Assembly: GCA_022486705.1 (NCBI GenBank)
Contig: JAKVKC010000020.1
Coordinates: 1 to 44,609, forward strand
DNA: 44,609 bases
Direction of reading: 5' to 3'
Source of the DNA: Solobacterium sp.
GTDB taxonomy: Bacteria > Bacillota_I > Bacilli_A > Erysipelotrichales > Erysipelotrichaceae
Position 1 is the first letter of the stretch. Each line of letters starts with the position of its first letter. A program made the translations under genes and the position numbers. This document shows, in pieces, positions 16,172-26,507 of the stretch. The notes beneath the pieces were generated by a model that was not told where the DNA came from, did no database searches, and was given only the letters and a program-made list of their open reading frames with translations.

Positions 16172-16500
16172 CTTTCATGGATATGCTCTAAAGCCATCCG
16201 ATAGATATTCATAATATGTTCATCCGCCATGGAATAATAAACATTCTTGCCGATCTTTCTGGTCGTCACAAGCTTTGTTTTTTTCAGATTTGCCAATTGA
16301 TGTGAGATCGCACTTGTGCTCATCTCCAGCAATGCTGCCAGATCTGATACGCATAATTCATGACCGAATAAAGCATTCATGATCTTTAAGCGCGTCGAAT
16401 CGCCGAACATCGCAAAGATCTCGCTCATCGCATCCACATCTTTTTCACACACCATCTGCTTCATGCAGCATCTGACTGCTTTATCATCTACATATTCCAT
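16168..16500 (-). CDS. ArsR-family metal- or stress-responsive repressor
   Basis: A 110-residue winged-helix regulator of the ArsR/SmtB family. The HTH is clear (RLKIMNALF... ELCVSDLAALLEMSTSAISHQLANLKK), and the ELCVSDL segment is where CadC/ArsR proteins hold their alpha-3 cysteines. The N-terminus has a CCMKQMVC cluster, and a C-terminal helix MNIYRMALEHIHER supplies possible alpha-5 His ligands as in metal-sensing members. This suggests a cadmium, lead or zinc sensor, an inference from motif similarity. AGAGGT precedes the ATG. It leads the operon with the exonuclease and dehydrogenase; four bases separate it from the gene behind. Confidence 0.88.
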   Translation of the reverse strand: MEYVDDKAVRCCMKQMVCEKDVDAMSEIFAMFGDSTRLKIMNALFGHELCVSDLAALLEMSTSAISHQLANLKKTKLVTTRKIGKNVYYSMADEHIMNIYRMALEHIHER

Positions 16501-16504
16501 TGTT

Positions 16505-16960
16505 CTACCTCTTTGTTCTCACGCTCTTGATCTCTTTGCCCGGCACATGTTCGTTCATCAGCTTCGCCAAGCGTTTTTTGCCATAGACATCCAAGGATTC
16601 CGTTGTTCCGTCAACTAAGCACAGCACCAAGCTGTCTGCCGAAGAATGCCATTCATACTGCCAAGAGACAATGTCTTCATAATAGATCATCAGACATTCT
16701 GATGGATTGTGCTGATTGTTGATCGTCATCCATGTATCCGCGAATTCGCACAGCGTGCGATCCGGCAGAACGATGAGTGAAAAAGAGCTGACCAGGATCA
16801 GTGTTATAGCAATCAAAGCAAAGGGACGGTTGATGAAAAGGAACAGAAAGCCAACAAGCAGGATGCAGTACAGCCATCCTACTGGCTTTACCGTTATTTT
16901 TTTGCGCTTGCCGTCTTCTTCGCTCGGCAGATTTCGGATCAGGATCCTCTGTGACTTCAT
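16505..16960 (-). CDS. Hypothetical two-TM membrane protein with PH-like tail
   Basis: A 151-residue protein I do not recognise as a named family. After a basic N-terminus (MKSQRILIRNL... GKRKKITVK) come two adjacent hydrophobic helices (about residues 30-70), then a soluble part with WMTINNQ, IVSWQYEWHSSADSLVLCL and DVYGKKRLAKLM, an arrangement reminiscent of bacterial PH-like membrane proteins (YcxB/YdbS style). The ATG at 16960 is seven bases after TGC-TATAAT, with no proper Shine-Dalgarno, so it is probably leaderless; the frame is open to 16984. It lies directly upstream of the ArsR gene, with four bases between. Confidence 0.7.
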   Translation of the reverse strand: MKSQRILIRNLPSEEDGKRKKITVKPVGWLYCILLVGFLFLFINRPFALIAITLILVSSFSLIVLPDRTLCEFADTWMTINNQHNPSECLMIYYEDIVSWQYEWHSSADSLVLCLVDGTTESLDVYGKKRLAKLMNEHVPGKEIKSVRTKR

Positions 16961-16967
16961 ATGTCCC

Positions 16968-16976
16968 ATTATAGCA
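16968..16976 (-). promoter_or_regulatory. Extended -10 promoter, leaderless start of the 16505 membrane-protein gene
   Basis: Minus strand TGC-TATAAT (-10 at 16968-16973), seven bases before the ATG at 16960. No convincing -35. It lies back-to-back with the tgt promoter (from 16986). The ArsR-exonuclease-dehydrogenase genes may share this transcript. Confidence 0.6.
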
Positions 16977-16985
16977 TAGGGCATC

Positions 16986-18171
<1,186 letters not shown>

Positions 18172-18174
18172 AAA

Positions 18175-19221
18175 ATGGATATCAACAACTTAAAAACAAG
18201 TGATTTTGATTATGATCTGCCGAAAGAACTGATTGCGCAGACCCCCTTGACGGATCGCAAAGCATCCCGGATGATGGTCGTGCATATGGACAGTCAGGAA
18301 CTGGAACATAAGCATTTCTATGATATTGTGGACTATCTTCATGAAGGAGATGTTGTTGTCCGCAACAATACAAGAGTCATTCCTGCCCGTCTTTACGGCA
18401 CGAAAGAAGAGACTGGTGCACATGTTGAAGTGCTTCTGCTGAGACAGCGAGAGAATGATCTTTGGGAATGTCTGGTCGGCAATGCCAAAGTTGTCAAGGT
18501 CGGCACTGTGATCTCGTTCCATGACGGCCGCCTGAAAGCAGAATGCGTAGCTCTGGGAGATAAGGGCATCCGCCGCTTCAAGATGATCTATCAGGGCATC
18601 TTCAATGAGATCCTGGATCAGCTGGGCGAAGTTCCCCTGCCTCCGTATATCCATGAAAAGCTGAATGATCCGGAAAGATATCAGACCGTCTACTCCAAAG
18701 TTGAAGGAAGTGCCGCTGCACCTACGGCCGGTCTGCACTTTACACCGGAAGTCTTCGCTAAACTGAGAGCGAAAGGCGTCACCGTGGTCGATGTCACGCT
18801 TCATGTGGGACTGGGAACCTTCCGCCCGATGGATACAGAAAATGTCAAGGAACATGACATGCACAGTGAAGTATGCATGATGGATAAAGAAGCTGCTGAC
18901 ACTCTGAACAAAGCAAAAGCAGAGGGCCGCAGGATCATTGCCATCGGTACGACCAGTGTCCGTACATTGGAATCGGTCTGGAATACTTACGGCCGCTTTG
19001 AAGAATGCATGCTCGAAACAAAGCTCTTTATCTATCCCGGATACAAGTATCATACGATCGATGGCATGCTGACAAACTTCCATCTGCCGAAGAGCACATT
19101 GATCATGATGATCTGTGCACTTGCCGGCTATGATCTTATCATGCATGCATATCAGGAAGCAGTCAAAGAAAAGTATCGCTTCTTCTCGTTTGGAGACTGC
19201 ATGTTCCTAACTCATGAATGA
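18175..19221 (+). CDS. queA: S-adenosylmethionine:tRNA ribosyltransferase-isomerase
   Basis: QueA transfers and isomerises the ribosyl part of SAM onto preQ1-34 of tRNA to give epoxyqueuosine. The 348-residue protein begins with the family pattern FDYDLPKELIAQTPL and shows VRNNTRVIPARLYG, VPLPPYIHEKL, YSKVEGSAAAPTAGLHFT, TLHVGLGTFRPM and MLTNFHLPKSTLIMM. Its presence implies that preQ1, not queuine, is the base inserted by Tgt here. It follows tgt directly and overlaps queH by eight bases. Confidence 0.97.
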   Translation: MDINNLKTSDFDYDLPKELIAQTPLTDRKASRMMVVHMDSQELEHKHFYDIVDYLHEGDVVVRNNTRVIPARLYGTKEETGAHVEVLLLRQRENDLWECLVGNAKVVKVGTVISFHDGRLKAECVALGDKGIRRFKMIYQGIFNEILDQLGEVPLPPYIHEKLNDPERYQTVYSKVEGSAAAPTAGLHFTPEVFAKLRAKGVTVVDVTLHVGLGTFRPMDTENVKEHDMHSEVCMMDKEAADTLNKAKAEGRRIIAIGTTSVRTLESVWNTYGRFEECMLETKLFIYPGYKYHTIDGMLTNFHLPKSTLIMMICALAGYDLIMHAYQEAVKEKYRFFSFGDCMFLTHE

Positions 19222-19909
19222 TACAGAAAGAGAAGCCTACCTTTCCTATCTCAGGAATCGGAGATCTTCCCATAAGATAAATTACTATCAGGAATCGCTG
19301 AAAGAGATTGCTGACTATCATCGCGAACATCCAGGTAAGAAGCCATCTATTCTGCTTCATGCATGCTGCATCGTATGTGCCTGCTGGCCCTTGGAATTTC
19401 TGAAAGAGAACGGTTTTGATGTGACCGTGATTTACAACAATTCCAATATCTGGCCTCAGGAAGAATATGACCATCGTCGGCAGGAACTGCAGAGATACAT
19501 CAAAGAAAGATATCAAGATGAGATCCCGGTGATCGTACCGCCGTATGATTATGAAGAATATGCTTCCCGTGTTCTGAAGAACAGAGGCACCGATCCCGAA
19601 GGCTGGAGCTCCTGCTTCGGATGCTATGGAGAGCGCATGGGCAGTGCCTTCCGCTATGCCGATGAAAATGGCTTTGATTGGTTTGCAACGGTCATGACTT
19701 TCTCCCGGCAGAAAGATTCTCAGAAGATCAATGAGATCGGTCTCTCCTTAGGCCGGAAATATTCTCATACAAAGTATTTTGCTTCCGATTTTAAAAAAGC
19801 AGACGGCGCTCTGAAATCAGACCGTATCTGCAATGCATACTGCATCTATCGGCAGGACTACTGCGGATGTGAATACAGCTATCATGAAAGACATCAGCAG
19901 GTGAAATAA
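19214..19909 (+). CDS. queH: Epoxyqueuosine reductase QueH
   Basis: QueH (formerly DUF208) is the cobalamin-independent enzyme reducing epoxyqueuosine to queuosine in tRNA, replacing QueG in many Bacillota. The 231-residue protein has LLHACCIVCACWPLEFL (about residues 47-63), VIYNNSNIWPQEEYDHR and CFGCYGERM (about 136-144), whose cysteines bind an iron-sulfur cluster and a further metal. The C-terminal YCGC adds more Cys. It completes the last three steps of Q synthesis in one operon; preQ1 synthesis genes (queC/D/E/F) are not in the window. Confidence 0.93.
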   Translation: MNDTEREAYLSYLRNRRSSHKINYYQESLKEIADYHREHPGKKPSILLHACCIVCACWPLEFLKENGFDVTVIYNNSNIWPQEEYDHRRQELQRYIKERYQDEIPVIVPPYDYEEYASRVLKNRGTDPEGWSSCFGCYGERMGSAFRYADENGFDWFATVMTFSRQKDSQKINEIGLSLGRKYSHTKYFASDFKKADGALKSDRICNAYCIYRQDYCGCEYSYHERHQQVK

Positions 19910-19924
19910 AGCACCTGCTTTTTT
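19897..19924 (+). terminator. Terminator of the queuosine operon
   Basis: GCAGGTG (19897-19903), eight-base loop containing the queH stop codon, CACCTGC (19912-19918), then TTTTTT. Confidence 0.9.
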
Positions 19925-20807
19925 ATATGTCCAAACGCTTCTGATATCCTCCGGTTACGCTTGTATGATCATGGACAATGATAAATGCTTTTGGATCGAT
20001 CGCCAGAATATCTTTTTTTACACGTTCTACTTCACTCTTGGCTACGACTGTCACGAATACATGCGTTTCCTGATTTGTGTAAGCTCCGCGGCCTGACCAT
20101 TCAGTAACGCCCCTGACATATTTTTTTAAGATCACATCAGCCAATTCAGGATGATGCGTAAAGATCATCAGTTCGATCTCGATATTCTGATAATGAAAGC
20201 GATCGATAGCAAAGGAGAAAAAAGCAATGAAGAGGATCGAATAAAGAGCTGTAGCTGCATCAAAGAAGACAGCGCATAAAGCATACAGAACGGCGTTGAA
20301 AATAATGCTGAGACGGCCGACCGTCAGCCAATTGCTGTTCTTGGTCATAAAGACGCCCAGCAGATCCAGTCCGCCGCCCGTACCGCCATTGGAAAGAATA
20401 ACGCCGCAGCCAAAGCCGCCGATCATACCGGCAATCATAATGCATGCCAAAGTATCCTGCAGCAAGGGAGCAGAAGGGATCTTTACCAATGTAAAGATGA
20501 CCGTCTGCGTCAGCACTGAGATCAGTGTACCAATCAGCACTTTGCGGTTCATCTGCCGGTAGGCAAGAATGAACAGCGGAATATTGAACAGAAAATTAAT
20601 GATGCCGGCGATATCAATGTTTCCAGTATTGGCAAAGAACAGTGTCCGCAGCATCTGTGATAAGCCTGGGATCCCGCCGGCAAATAACTGCAGCGGCTGC
20701 AGGAAAATATTCACCGCACCGGCATACAGAAAAGAGCCAAAAATGATCATGGCAATATTCATTGCAGATAATGGTTTTGGTTTGATCATGATCCTGCTTT
20801 CACTCAT
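19923..20807 (-). CDS. YitT-family membrane protein (DUF161 + DUF2179)
   Basis: A 294-residue integral membrane protein of the YitT family. An N-terminal membrane domain of about five helices starts at MNIAMIIFGSFLYAGAVNIF and contains the glycine-rich block SNGGTGGGLDLLGVFM; the soluble C-terminal DUF2179 domain (about 215-294) ends with VTVVAKSEVERVKKDI and VHDHTSVTGGYQ. The biochemical role of YitT proteins is not established. GAGGG precedes the ATG, and a TGG-TAGAAT extended -10 lies upstream around 20833-20841. It converges with queH, 13 bases apart. Confidence 0.9.
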   Translation of the reverse strand: MSESRIMIKPKPLSAMNIAMIIFGSFLYAGAVNIFLQPLQLFAGGIPGLSQMLRTLFFANTGNIDIAGIINFLFNIPLFILAYRQMNRKVLIGTLISVLTQTVIFTLVKIPSAPLLQDTLACIMIAGMIGGFGCGVILSNGGTGGGLDLLGVFMTKNSNWLTVGRLSIIFNAVLYALCAVFFDAATALYSILFIAFFSFAIDRFHYQNIEIELMIFTHHPELADVILKKYVRGVTEWSGRGAYTNQETHVFVTVVAKSEVERVKKDILAIDPKAFIIVHDHTSVTGGYQKRLDI

Positions 20808-20839
20808 AAGAATTTCCCTCTACGGGATTGATTCTACCA

Positions 20840-20866
20840 TAAATAAAAGAGGATCACTCCTCTTTT
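20840..20866 (-). terminator. Terminator of the TetR-partner operon
   Basis: Minus strand AAAAGAGGA (20858-20866), loop GTGA, TCCTCTTTT (20845-20853), then ATTT. It overlaps the promoter region of the yitT gene. Confidence 0.75.
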
Positions 20867-20872
20867 CACTGC

Positions 20873-21220
20873 TTACTGCAAAGCATTGAGCTTCTCGTTC
20901 AATCCAGCATTCTCTGCTTCTTTTTTCGTGATCAGTTCAATCGTCTCTGCTTCATCCGGAAAGTCCTTGGCATTGACTTTGACATCATAGTATCCTCTGC
21001 CTAATTTCTCATATGCATTGGCGATATCCTTCATGTTATGACCAATCTCACTGCGGATTGCAGCTTTCTGTCTTTCCAGATCGATCTTGTCTGATGCCTT
21101 CTTGCCATACTCCTGCGCTGTCTTTACAGCCTTGTTAAAGAAATCATTTACCTGCTTTGTGAAATCTTCTTCTGGTCCTTTGTTCTCCTGATTGTTGTTG
21201 TTTTCATTATTCTCCGACAT
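20873..21220 (-). CDS. Hypothetical small acidic/helical protein, TetR partner
   Basis: A 115-residue soluble protein not recognised. It has a low-complexity Asn/Glu-rich start (MSENNENNNNQENKG) and then long amphipathic helices (FFNKAVKTAQEYGKKASDKI, NMKDIANAYEKLGRGYYD) with coiled-coil character, and ends LITKKEAENAGLNEKLNALQ; similar layouts occur in small zinc-ribbon-less relatives of phage-shock or envelope stress proteins, but that is only an impression. The ATG at 21220 lies inside the end of the TetR gene (14-base overlap) and has GGAAAGGATG upstream, so it is cotranscribed and probably controlled by that regulator. Confidence 0.75.
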   Translation of the reverse strand: MSENNENNNNQENKGPEEDFTKQVNDFFNKAVKTAQEYGKKASDKIDLERQKAAIRSEIGHNMKDIANAYEKLGRGYYDVKVNAKDFPDEAETIELITKKEAENAGLNEKLNALQ

Positions 21221-21788
21221 GATCTTCATCCTTTCCGGATCTTCTTAAGAGACCCATGATCATTGCAACAATTTCTTCTTCGGAAGCTTTTCCTTCTTCA
21301 ACCAAAGCCACGATGCCGGCGATCAGGATCTCCGCAAAATATTTTGGCTGATCAACTGTCAGCTTTCCTGATCGATTTCCTTCTTCGATCATCTTTGCAA
21401 GACCGCTGACAGATACCTGCTCTGCTTCCATCCTGCTCTTATTGATCAAAGTACTGAGATCCGCTTTGCCATTGCCCAGCAGACGGTCTTTCATCGCATG
21501 GAAGGAATGAACACAGTTCTCTACGAAATGCTCTAAGCGCTCCTCATAGAGCGGCTGGTTCATCTCCTGGCTCATCATCTCATTGAAGACGGCATTGTAC
21601 TTCTCTGAAATGGCATCGATGATGTCATCTTTGGAACTGAAATAGTAATAGAACAGACCTTTGGCAACATCCATTTCTTTCACAATGGAATTGACTGTTG
21701 TATCCACAATGCCGTTCTCTTTGAACAGCTTCTCTGCTACATCAATGAATTCATCTTTTCTTTCTTCACTGTCTTTCTGTTCTGGCAT
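21207..21788 (-). CDS. TetR/AcrR-family transcriptional regulator
   Basis: A 193-residue one-component repressor. The HTH covers about residues 11-55: VAEKLFKENGIVDTTVNSIVKEMDVAKGLFYYYFSSKDDII, including the typical GLFYYYF segment. The C-terminal ligand domain is all-helical and not assignable to a ligand. AGGAGGACAGAT precedes the ATG. A palindrome TGACTG-N5-CAGTCA lies between its own -35 and -10 boxes, so autorepression is likely. The overlapping downstream gene is the only evident cotranscribed target. Confidence 0.9.
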   Translation of the reverse strand: MPEQKDSEERKDEFIDVAEKLFKENGIVDTTVNSIVKEMDVAKGLFYYYFSSKDDIIDAISEKYNAVFNEMMSQEMNQPLYEERLEHFVENCVHSFHAMKDRLLGNGKADLSTLINKSRMEAEQVSVSGLAKMIEEGNRSGKLTVDQPKYFAEILIAGIVALVEEGKASEEEIVAMIMGLLRRSGKDEDHVGE

Positions 21789-21808
21789 ATCTGTCCTCCT
21801 TTACTCAT

Positions 21809-21836
21809 AATATAGCACTGACTGACCACCAGTCAA
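21809..21836 (-). promoter_or_regulatory. Promoter with embedded TetR operator
   Basis: Minus strand -35 TTGACT (21831-21836), 16-bp spacer ending in TGC, -10 TATATT (21809-21814). The spacer holds the perfect inverted repeat TGACTG-ACCAC-CAGTCA (21819-21835), a TGACTGG-type half-site pattern that I associate with TetR-family operators in Bacillota. Binding there would block RNA polymerase. Confidence 0.75.
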
Positions 21837-21866
21837 TAGAGAAATGAAAGATTCTCTGCAATGTGC

Positions 21867-21872
21867 TAAAAT
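21867..21872 (+). promoter_or_regulatory. Extended -10 promoter of rlmA, near-leaderless
   Basis: TGC-TAAAAT (-10 at 21867-21872), nine bases before the ATG at 21882, no ribosome site. The same GCTAAAATAAAAC string precedes trmO. Confidence 0.55.
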
Positions 21873-21881
21873 AAAACAGCT

Positions 21882-22652
21882 ATGAAACTAATCTGTCCAA
21901 TCTGCCAGGAACCTCTGGAAAAAATCAATGCAAGTGCTGTATGCGTGCATCATCATACATTTGACTATGCGAAACAGGGATATCTGAATCTGCTGATCAC
22001 ACAGTCAAAGGATCATGGAGACAACCTGGAAATGGTGAAGGCACGTACAGACTTTTTAAATACGGGTGCCTATCAGTTCCTGCGCGATGCCCTTTCGCAG
22101 TCCGTTCAGAAAGAAAAGGTCCAAGTATTGGCAGACTTGGGATGCGGGGAAGGCTATTACACTTCAGCCCTGCCATGCGAAGAAAAATATGGTTTTGATC
22201 TTTCAAAGGATGCCCTGAAGCACGCATCCAAGAATGATCCTGCTTCGCATTATACGGTCGCTTCCATCTTTCATCTGCCCCTGCCGGATGCGTGCTGCGA
22301 GGCAGCTGTCACCTGCTTTGCACCGGCTGCCTGTGAAGAGATTTTCAGGATCTTAAAGCCAAACGGATGTTTCTTATTTGTAACTCCTGGCCCGTGCCAT
22401 CTGTTTGAAATGAAGAGCGTTCTTTATGACACACCTTATGAAAATGAAATGGAAGATCTGTCAATTGATCTGCGCTTGGAAAAGGATGTCATGATCGAGC
22501 AGAAATTTATATGTTCACAAGAAGGCCTGATGAACCTGTTCCTGATGACACCGTATGCCTATCGGACTTCCATTGCCGGCAGAGATAAATTGGCTCAGGC
22601 GGGCAATCTGGAACTGACAGCGCAGTTCCGCATCCGTACCTATCGCAAATGA
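21882..22652 (+). CDS. rlmA: 23S rRNA (guanine-N1) methyltransferase RlmA-like
   Basis: SAM-dependent methyltransferase of the RlmA family, which methylates N1 of G745 or G748 in helix 35 of 23S rRNA. The N-terminal zinc site is CPIC (5-8) with C21 and H25 in CVHHHTFD; AKQGYLNLL and GDNLEMVKARTDFLNTGAY match the family's rRNA-binding region; ADLGCGEGYYT (about 86-96) is the SAM motif I. Length 256 is slightly short of the 269-280 usual. Some RlmA(II) members affect tylosin or telithromycin sensitivity. It converges with the V-ATPase operon, 20 bases apart. Confidence 0.88.
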   Translation: MKLICPICQEPLEKINASAVCVHHHTFDYAKQGYLNLLITQSKDHGDNLEMVKARTDFLNTGAYQFLRDALSQSVQKEKVQVLADLGCGEGYYTSALPCEEKYGFDLSKDALKHASKNDPASHYTVASIFHLPLPDACCEAAVTCFAPAACEEIFRILKPNGCFLFVTPGPCHLFEMKSVLYDTPYENEMEDLSIDLRLEKDVMIEQKFICSQEGLMNLFLMTPYAYRTSIAGRDKLAQAGNLELTAQFRIRTYRK

Positions 22653-22656
22653 CCCA

Positions 22657-22691
22657 TAAGAAAAGAAGAAGTTCAGACCCGAGCTTCTTCT
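22657..22691 (-). terminator. Terminator of the V-ATPase operon (possibly bidirectional)
   Basis: Minus strand AGAAGAAG (22684-22691), 12-base loop, CTTCTTCT (22664-22671), then TTTCTT. The upstream arm lies within the last codons of subunit D. On the plus strand the same hairpin is followed by TTCCTTT and could also serve rlmA. Confidence 0.8.
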
Positions 22692-23317
22692 TTCCTTTGT
22701 TCCTCTTTTGCTTTATTTGCCTTGATGACTTTCATGCGTGAGAATTCCTCACGCTCTTTTTCATCCAGGGAATCAGAGATCTCACGGATCTCTGACTGAT
22801 ATCGCGGAATCACGATATTCTTCAGTGCATTCGCTCTTTTCTGTGTCTTGGAGATACTGTTGGCAAGGCGATAGACACTGTTGTCTACTTCTGCCAATAC
22901 CATCGTGATCGCTTTGACTTTCTGGAACTGCAGATATGCTTCATCGATATGAGAATTGGTTTCATCTAAGCCATAAGGAATCTCAACATCCTTCTTTGGC
23001 TCATAGATGACCTGCGGCACTTCTACGCCCATGACCGAACGGTATGTCAGCTGGATCCCCGTTTCCACCGGGACCTGCTCTGCAATTCTCTCGATCACGC
23101 CAGAATAGATATTGGCTCTCTGCAGGAGATAATAGCCGGTATCATATGCTTCCTGGATCTCTCCTCTCAGCATTTTGACCTTATCCACCAGATCCATCAT
23201 TTCCTTGATCAGAATATTTCTCTTCCGATCCATCAGATCATAGCCGTTCTTGGCCAAGGCAAGGCTCTTTTTCATCGCAATGAGGTTGCCTTTGGTTGCG
23301 GCGACGTTGCTGGCCAT
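22673..23317 (-). CDS. ntpD: V-type ATPase subunit D
   Basis: Central stalk subunit D of the V1 motor, a long coiled-coil hairpin that rotates inside the A3B3 ring. The 214-residue protein starts [33 protein letters not shown] in the family manner (the block around residues 8-26) and ends in an antiparallel helix with SISKTQKRANALKNIVIPRYQ. Its ATG overlaps the subunit B stop (TAATG), and it ends the operon. Confidence 0.95.
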   Translation of the reverse strand: MASNVAATKGNLIAMKKSLALAKNGYDLMDRKRNILIKEMMDLVDKVKMLRGEIQEAYDTGYYLLQRANIYSGVIERIAEQVPVETGIQLTYRSVMGVEVPQVIYEPKKDVEIPYGLDETNSHIDEAYLQFQKVKAITMVLAEVDNSVYRLANSISKTQKRANALKNIVIPRYQSEIREISDSLDEKEREEFSRMKVIKANKAKEEQRKEEARV

Positions 23318-24741
23318 TACGCTTCTCCTTCACCGGATAAAACAAGCTGGATGGTTCTTTCCGCATGATCAGGATCATAGTTCTGCTTGATCAGTTCCGG
23401 ATCCAGACGGTCCAGAGCAGCTTCCGGAAGTGTGCTCAGAAGAGCCCATCCAAGATTCAGTGTTTCCTGCATCGAACGGTTGGCACTGTTGCCCTGACCG
23501 ACAAAATACTGTTCAAACTTACGGCCGAATTCCATATACTTCTTATCAATATCAGACAGCTCATCTTCACCGATAACAGAAGCCAGAGATCTGGCATCCT
23601 GCACCTTTGCATAAGAAGCGAAAAGCTGGTTGGATACATCCTGATGATCTTTTCTTGTGTAGCCTTCACCAATGCCATCCTTCATCAGACGGGACAGCGA
23701 AGCCAATACACCGATCGGCGGATTGATGCCGTTCATATACAGATCACGATCCAGTACGATCTGGCCTTCCGTAATATATCCCGTCAAGTCCGGCACCGGA
23801 TGGGTAATATCATCATTCGGCATCGTCAGGATTGGAATCTGCGTAACAGAGCCCTTTCCTCCCTTGATAATGCCTGCTCTTTCATACAGCGAAGCAAGAT
23901 CGGAATATAAATATCCCGGATATCCCTTTCTTGATGGGATCTCGCCCTTGGAAGAAGAGAACTCACGGACAGCTTCGCAATACGAAGTCATATCCGTCAG
24001 AATGACCAGGACATTCATGCCCTGCTCATACGCAAGATATTCAGCCGCGGTCAATGCACAGCGCGGTGTCAGGATCCTCTCGATGATCGGATCATCGGAC
24101 AGATTGACAAACATGCATACATTATCCATGACGCCGGTTTCTTCAAATGATCTGCGGAACATATCCGCAACATCATTCTTGACGCCCATCGCACCGAAGA
24201 CAATGCAGAAATTCGATGCATCTTCACCTGTCAGTTTTGCCTGACGGACGATCTGAATAGCCAGCTGGTCATGCGGCAGACCGGAGCCGGAAAAGATCGG
24301 CAGCTTCTGTCCGCGGATCAGTGTATTCAATCCGTCAATGGCAGAAATACCTGTCTGAATATAGTTCCTTGGATACTGACGGGATACTGGATTCAGCGGT
24401 TTTCCGTTTACATCTTCGAACTTGTCTGCATAGATCTCGCCCAGGCCATCGATTGGATCGCCGATGCCGTTGAAAGTCCGTCCCAAGATCTCATGGGAAA
24501 GTCCTAAGGTCATAGGATGGCCTAAGAGCTTTGTCTTTGTGTTTGTTTTGGAAAGACCGTCTGTTCCCTGGAATACCTGGATGACTGCCTTCTCTCCTTC
24601 GATCTCAACGACTCTGCCGACACGGGATGTCCCGTTGGCAAGTTCAATCTCGACCATTTCTTCATTTGATACATTTTTTACATGATCCAAGGCTACAAGA
24701 GAACCCTGAATTTCATTCAGCCCTAATAACTGTACGCTCAT
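23317..24741 (-). CDS. ntpB: V-type ATPase subunit B
   Basis: Non-catalytic nucleotide-binding subunit B of the V1 sector. At 474 residues it has the usual length. Where the catalytic subunit has a Walker A loop, B has [14 protein letters not shown], the family's degenerate form; [24 protein letters not shown] and [21 protein letters not shown] are also typical. It pairs with subunit A to form the hexamer. AAAGGAGG precedes the ATG, 14 bases after subunit A. Confidence 0.97.
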   Translation of the reverse strand: MSVQLLGLNEIQGSLVALDHVKNVSNEEMVEIELANGTSRVGRVVEIEGEKAVIQVFQGTDGLSKTNTKTKLLGHPMTLGLSHEILGRTFNGIGDPIDGLGEIYADKFEDVNGKPLNPVSRQYPRNYIQTGISAIDGLNTLIRGQKLPIFSGSGLPHDQLAIQIVRQAKLTGEDASNFCIVFGAMGVKNDVADMFRRSFEETGVMDNVCMFVNLSDDPIIERILTPRCALTAAEYLAYEQGMNVLVILTDMTSYCEAVREFSSSKGEIPSRKGYPGYLYSDLASLYERAGIIKGGKGSVTQIPILTMPNDDITHPVPDLTGYITEGQIVLDRDLYMNGINPPIGVLASLSRLMKDGIGEGYTRKDHQDVSNQLFASYAKVQDARSLASVIGEDELSDIDKKYMEFGRKFEQYFVGQGNSANRSMQETLNLGWALLSTLPEAALDRLDPELIKQNYDPDHAERTIQLVLSGEGEA

Positions 24742-24755
24742 AGAGTCCTCCTTTC

Positions 24756-26507
24756 TTAAAGGATATGATCCAGTGCAGTATCGATCTTATCGTTATAGGT
24801 ATCCAATAATGCAATATTGTTATTCGGTACATCATACTTCATCTTTACCACTGTCTCAAAGATGCCTGTCTTAACGATCAAGGAAACCGGGATCTTCTTG
24901 GCAACTTTCTGCTGGCAGGCACGATGGAGATAAGAGATGACCTTCAGCATCTTATACTGTTTTTCCAGAGGTACGGATTGATCATCCGCATGGAAAGCAT
25001 TCTGCTGCAGATAGCCGACTCTGACAACTCTGGCAATCTCCAAAGTGAGCTTCTGATCTTCCGGCAGAACGTCCGAACCAATCAGTTTGACCACTTCCAT
25101 CAGAGAAGCCTCATCATGCAGGATCTGCTGCATTTCCGCCCGCAGCTCCATGAAGTCATGTGCAACATTGGCAGAGAACCACTTGGTCAGATCCCCAACA
25201 TATTCTGAGGAAGACTGGTTCCAGTTCACAGCCGGATAATGTCTTGCATACGCAAGCGATTTATCCAAGGCCCAGAAGCAGCGGACAAACCGCCTTGTAT
25301 TCTGCGTGACTGGTTCCGAGAAATCTCCGCCCTGCGGCGAGACAGCTCCGATCAGAGTGACTGATCCCTGCTTGCCGCTGAATGTATCCACAAAGCCAGC
25401 TCTTTCATAGAACTGTGCAATGCGGCTCGGCAGATAGGCTGGGAAGCCTTCTTCGGCCGGCATTTCTTCCAAACGTCCGGAGATCTCACGCAGTGCTTCC
25501 GCCCAGCGCGATGTCGAATCAGCCATCAGAGCAACATGGTATCCCATATCACGGTAATATTCCGCAATCGTCACACCGGTATAAATGGATGCTTCACGGG
25601 CAGCCACCGGCATATTGGAAGTATTGGCGATCAATACGGTACGATCCAGCAGAGACTTTCCTGTCTTTGGATCTACCAGTTCGCCGAATTCCTCCAGGAC
25701 CTGGGTCATCTCATTGCCGCGCTCACCGCAGCCAACGTAAATGATAATATCGGCATCGCAGAACTTTGCGATACTGTGCTGAAGCATGGTCTTGCCGGCA
25801 CCGAAGCCGCCAGGAATAGCAGATGAACCGCCCTTGGCAATCGGGAACATCGTATCAATGACACGCTGTCCTGTGATCAGCGGGATCGTCAGCGGTTCAC
25901 GGCGGATCATCGGACGAGGAACACGCACCGGCCACTGCTGCTTCAGTGTAACTTCTGTTTCTTTATCTGTATCTTCATCTTTGACCACTGCCAATACATC
26001 GCTGACAGTATATGATCCATCTTTGACTGCTTTAACGACCGTACCATGCACACCGACAGGGATCATGCTCCGATGTTCTACCGAAGAAGTCTCTGGGCAC
26101 GTCGCAAAGATCTCGCCCTGGTGAACGGTATCGCCTTCTTTGATCTTCATCGCAACATCCCATTTCTTCTCTTCATCCAGCGAAGGAATAGACTTGCCTT
26201 CCGCAATGAAAGCACCCTGTTCTTCTTCAATCTTTTCCAGAGGTCTTTCAATGCCGTCATAAATATTTCTCAGCATGCCAGGTCCCAATGTTGCATTTAA
26301 AAGAGATCCTGTGCCCTGCACCGGTTCATTCGGTCTTAAGCCTGTCGTTGATTCATAGACCTGGATCGTTGTGCGGTCATCCTGAATACGAATGACTTCA
26401 CCAAGCAGTTTCTTTTCCCCGACATAGACCATTTCACGCATTGAAAATGTCTTTGTATTCCGTACGGAAACGACCGGACCGTTAATTGAATAAATTACAT
26501 CGCTCAT
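24756..26507 (-). CDS. ntpA: V-type ATPase catalytic subunit A
   Basis: Catalytic subunit A. The Walker A loop GGFGAGKT is at residues 233-240; the extra non-homologous region typical of V/A-type subunit A lies between about 115 and 185. [13 protein letters not shown] contains the catalytic Glu, and [21 protein letters not shown] the Walker B/arginine region. The 583-residue length is standard. The ATG at 26507 overlaps the subunit E stop (ATGA). The complex may make ATP or pump H+ or Na+ using ATP. Confidence 0.98.
   Translation of the reverse strand: MSDVIYSINGPVVSVRNTKTFSMREMVYVGEKKLLGEVIRIQDDRTTIQVYESTTGLRPNEPVQGTGSLLNATLGPGMLRNIYDGIERPLEKIEEEQGAFIAEGKSIPSLDEEKKWDVAMKIKEGDTVHQGEIFATCPETSSVEHRSMIPVGVHGTVVKAVKDGSYTVSDVLAVVKDEDTDKETEVTLKQQWPVRVPRPMIRREPLTIPLITGQRVIDTMFPIAKGGSSAIPGGFGAGKTMLQHSIAKFCDADIIIYVGCGERGNEMTQVLEEFGELVDPKTGKSLLDRTVLIANTSNMPVAAREASIYTGVTIAEYYRDMGYHVALMADSTSRWAEALREISGRLEEMPAEEGFPAYLPSRIAQFYERAGFVDTFSGKQGSVTLIGAVSPQGGDFSEPVTQNTRRFVRCFWALDKSLAYARHYPAVNWNQSSSEYVGDLTKWFSANVAHDFMELRAEMQQILHDEASLMEVVKLIGSDVLPEDQKLTLEIARVVRVGYLQQNAFHADDQSVPLEKQYKMLKVISYLHRACQQKVAKKIPVSLIVKTGIFETVVKMKYDVPNNNIALLDTYNDKIDTALDHIL

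Noticed and set aside
18190-19146. 318-codon open frame on the strand opposite queA
   Set aside because: It is fully antisense to a clear queA, has no ribosome site, and the protein shows no recognisable family; it follows from the codon bias of queA.
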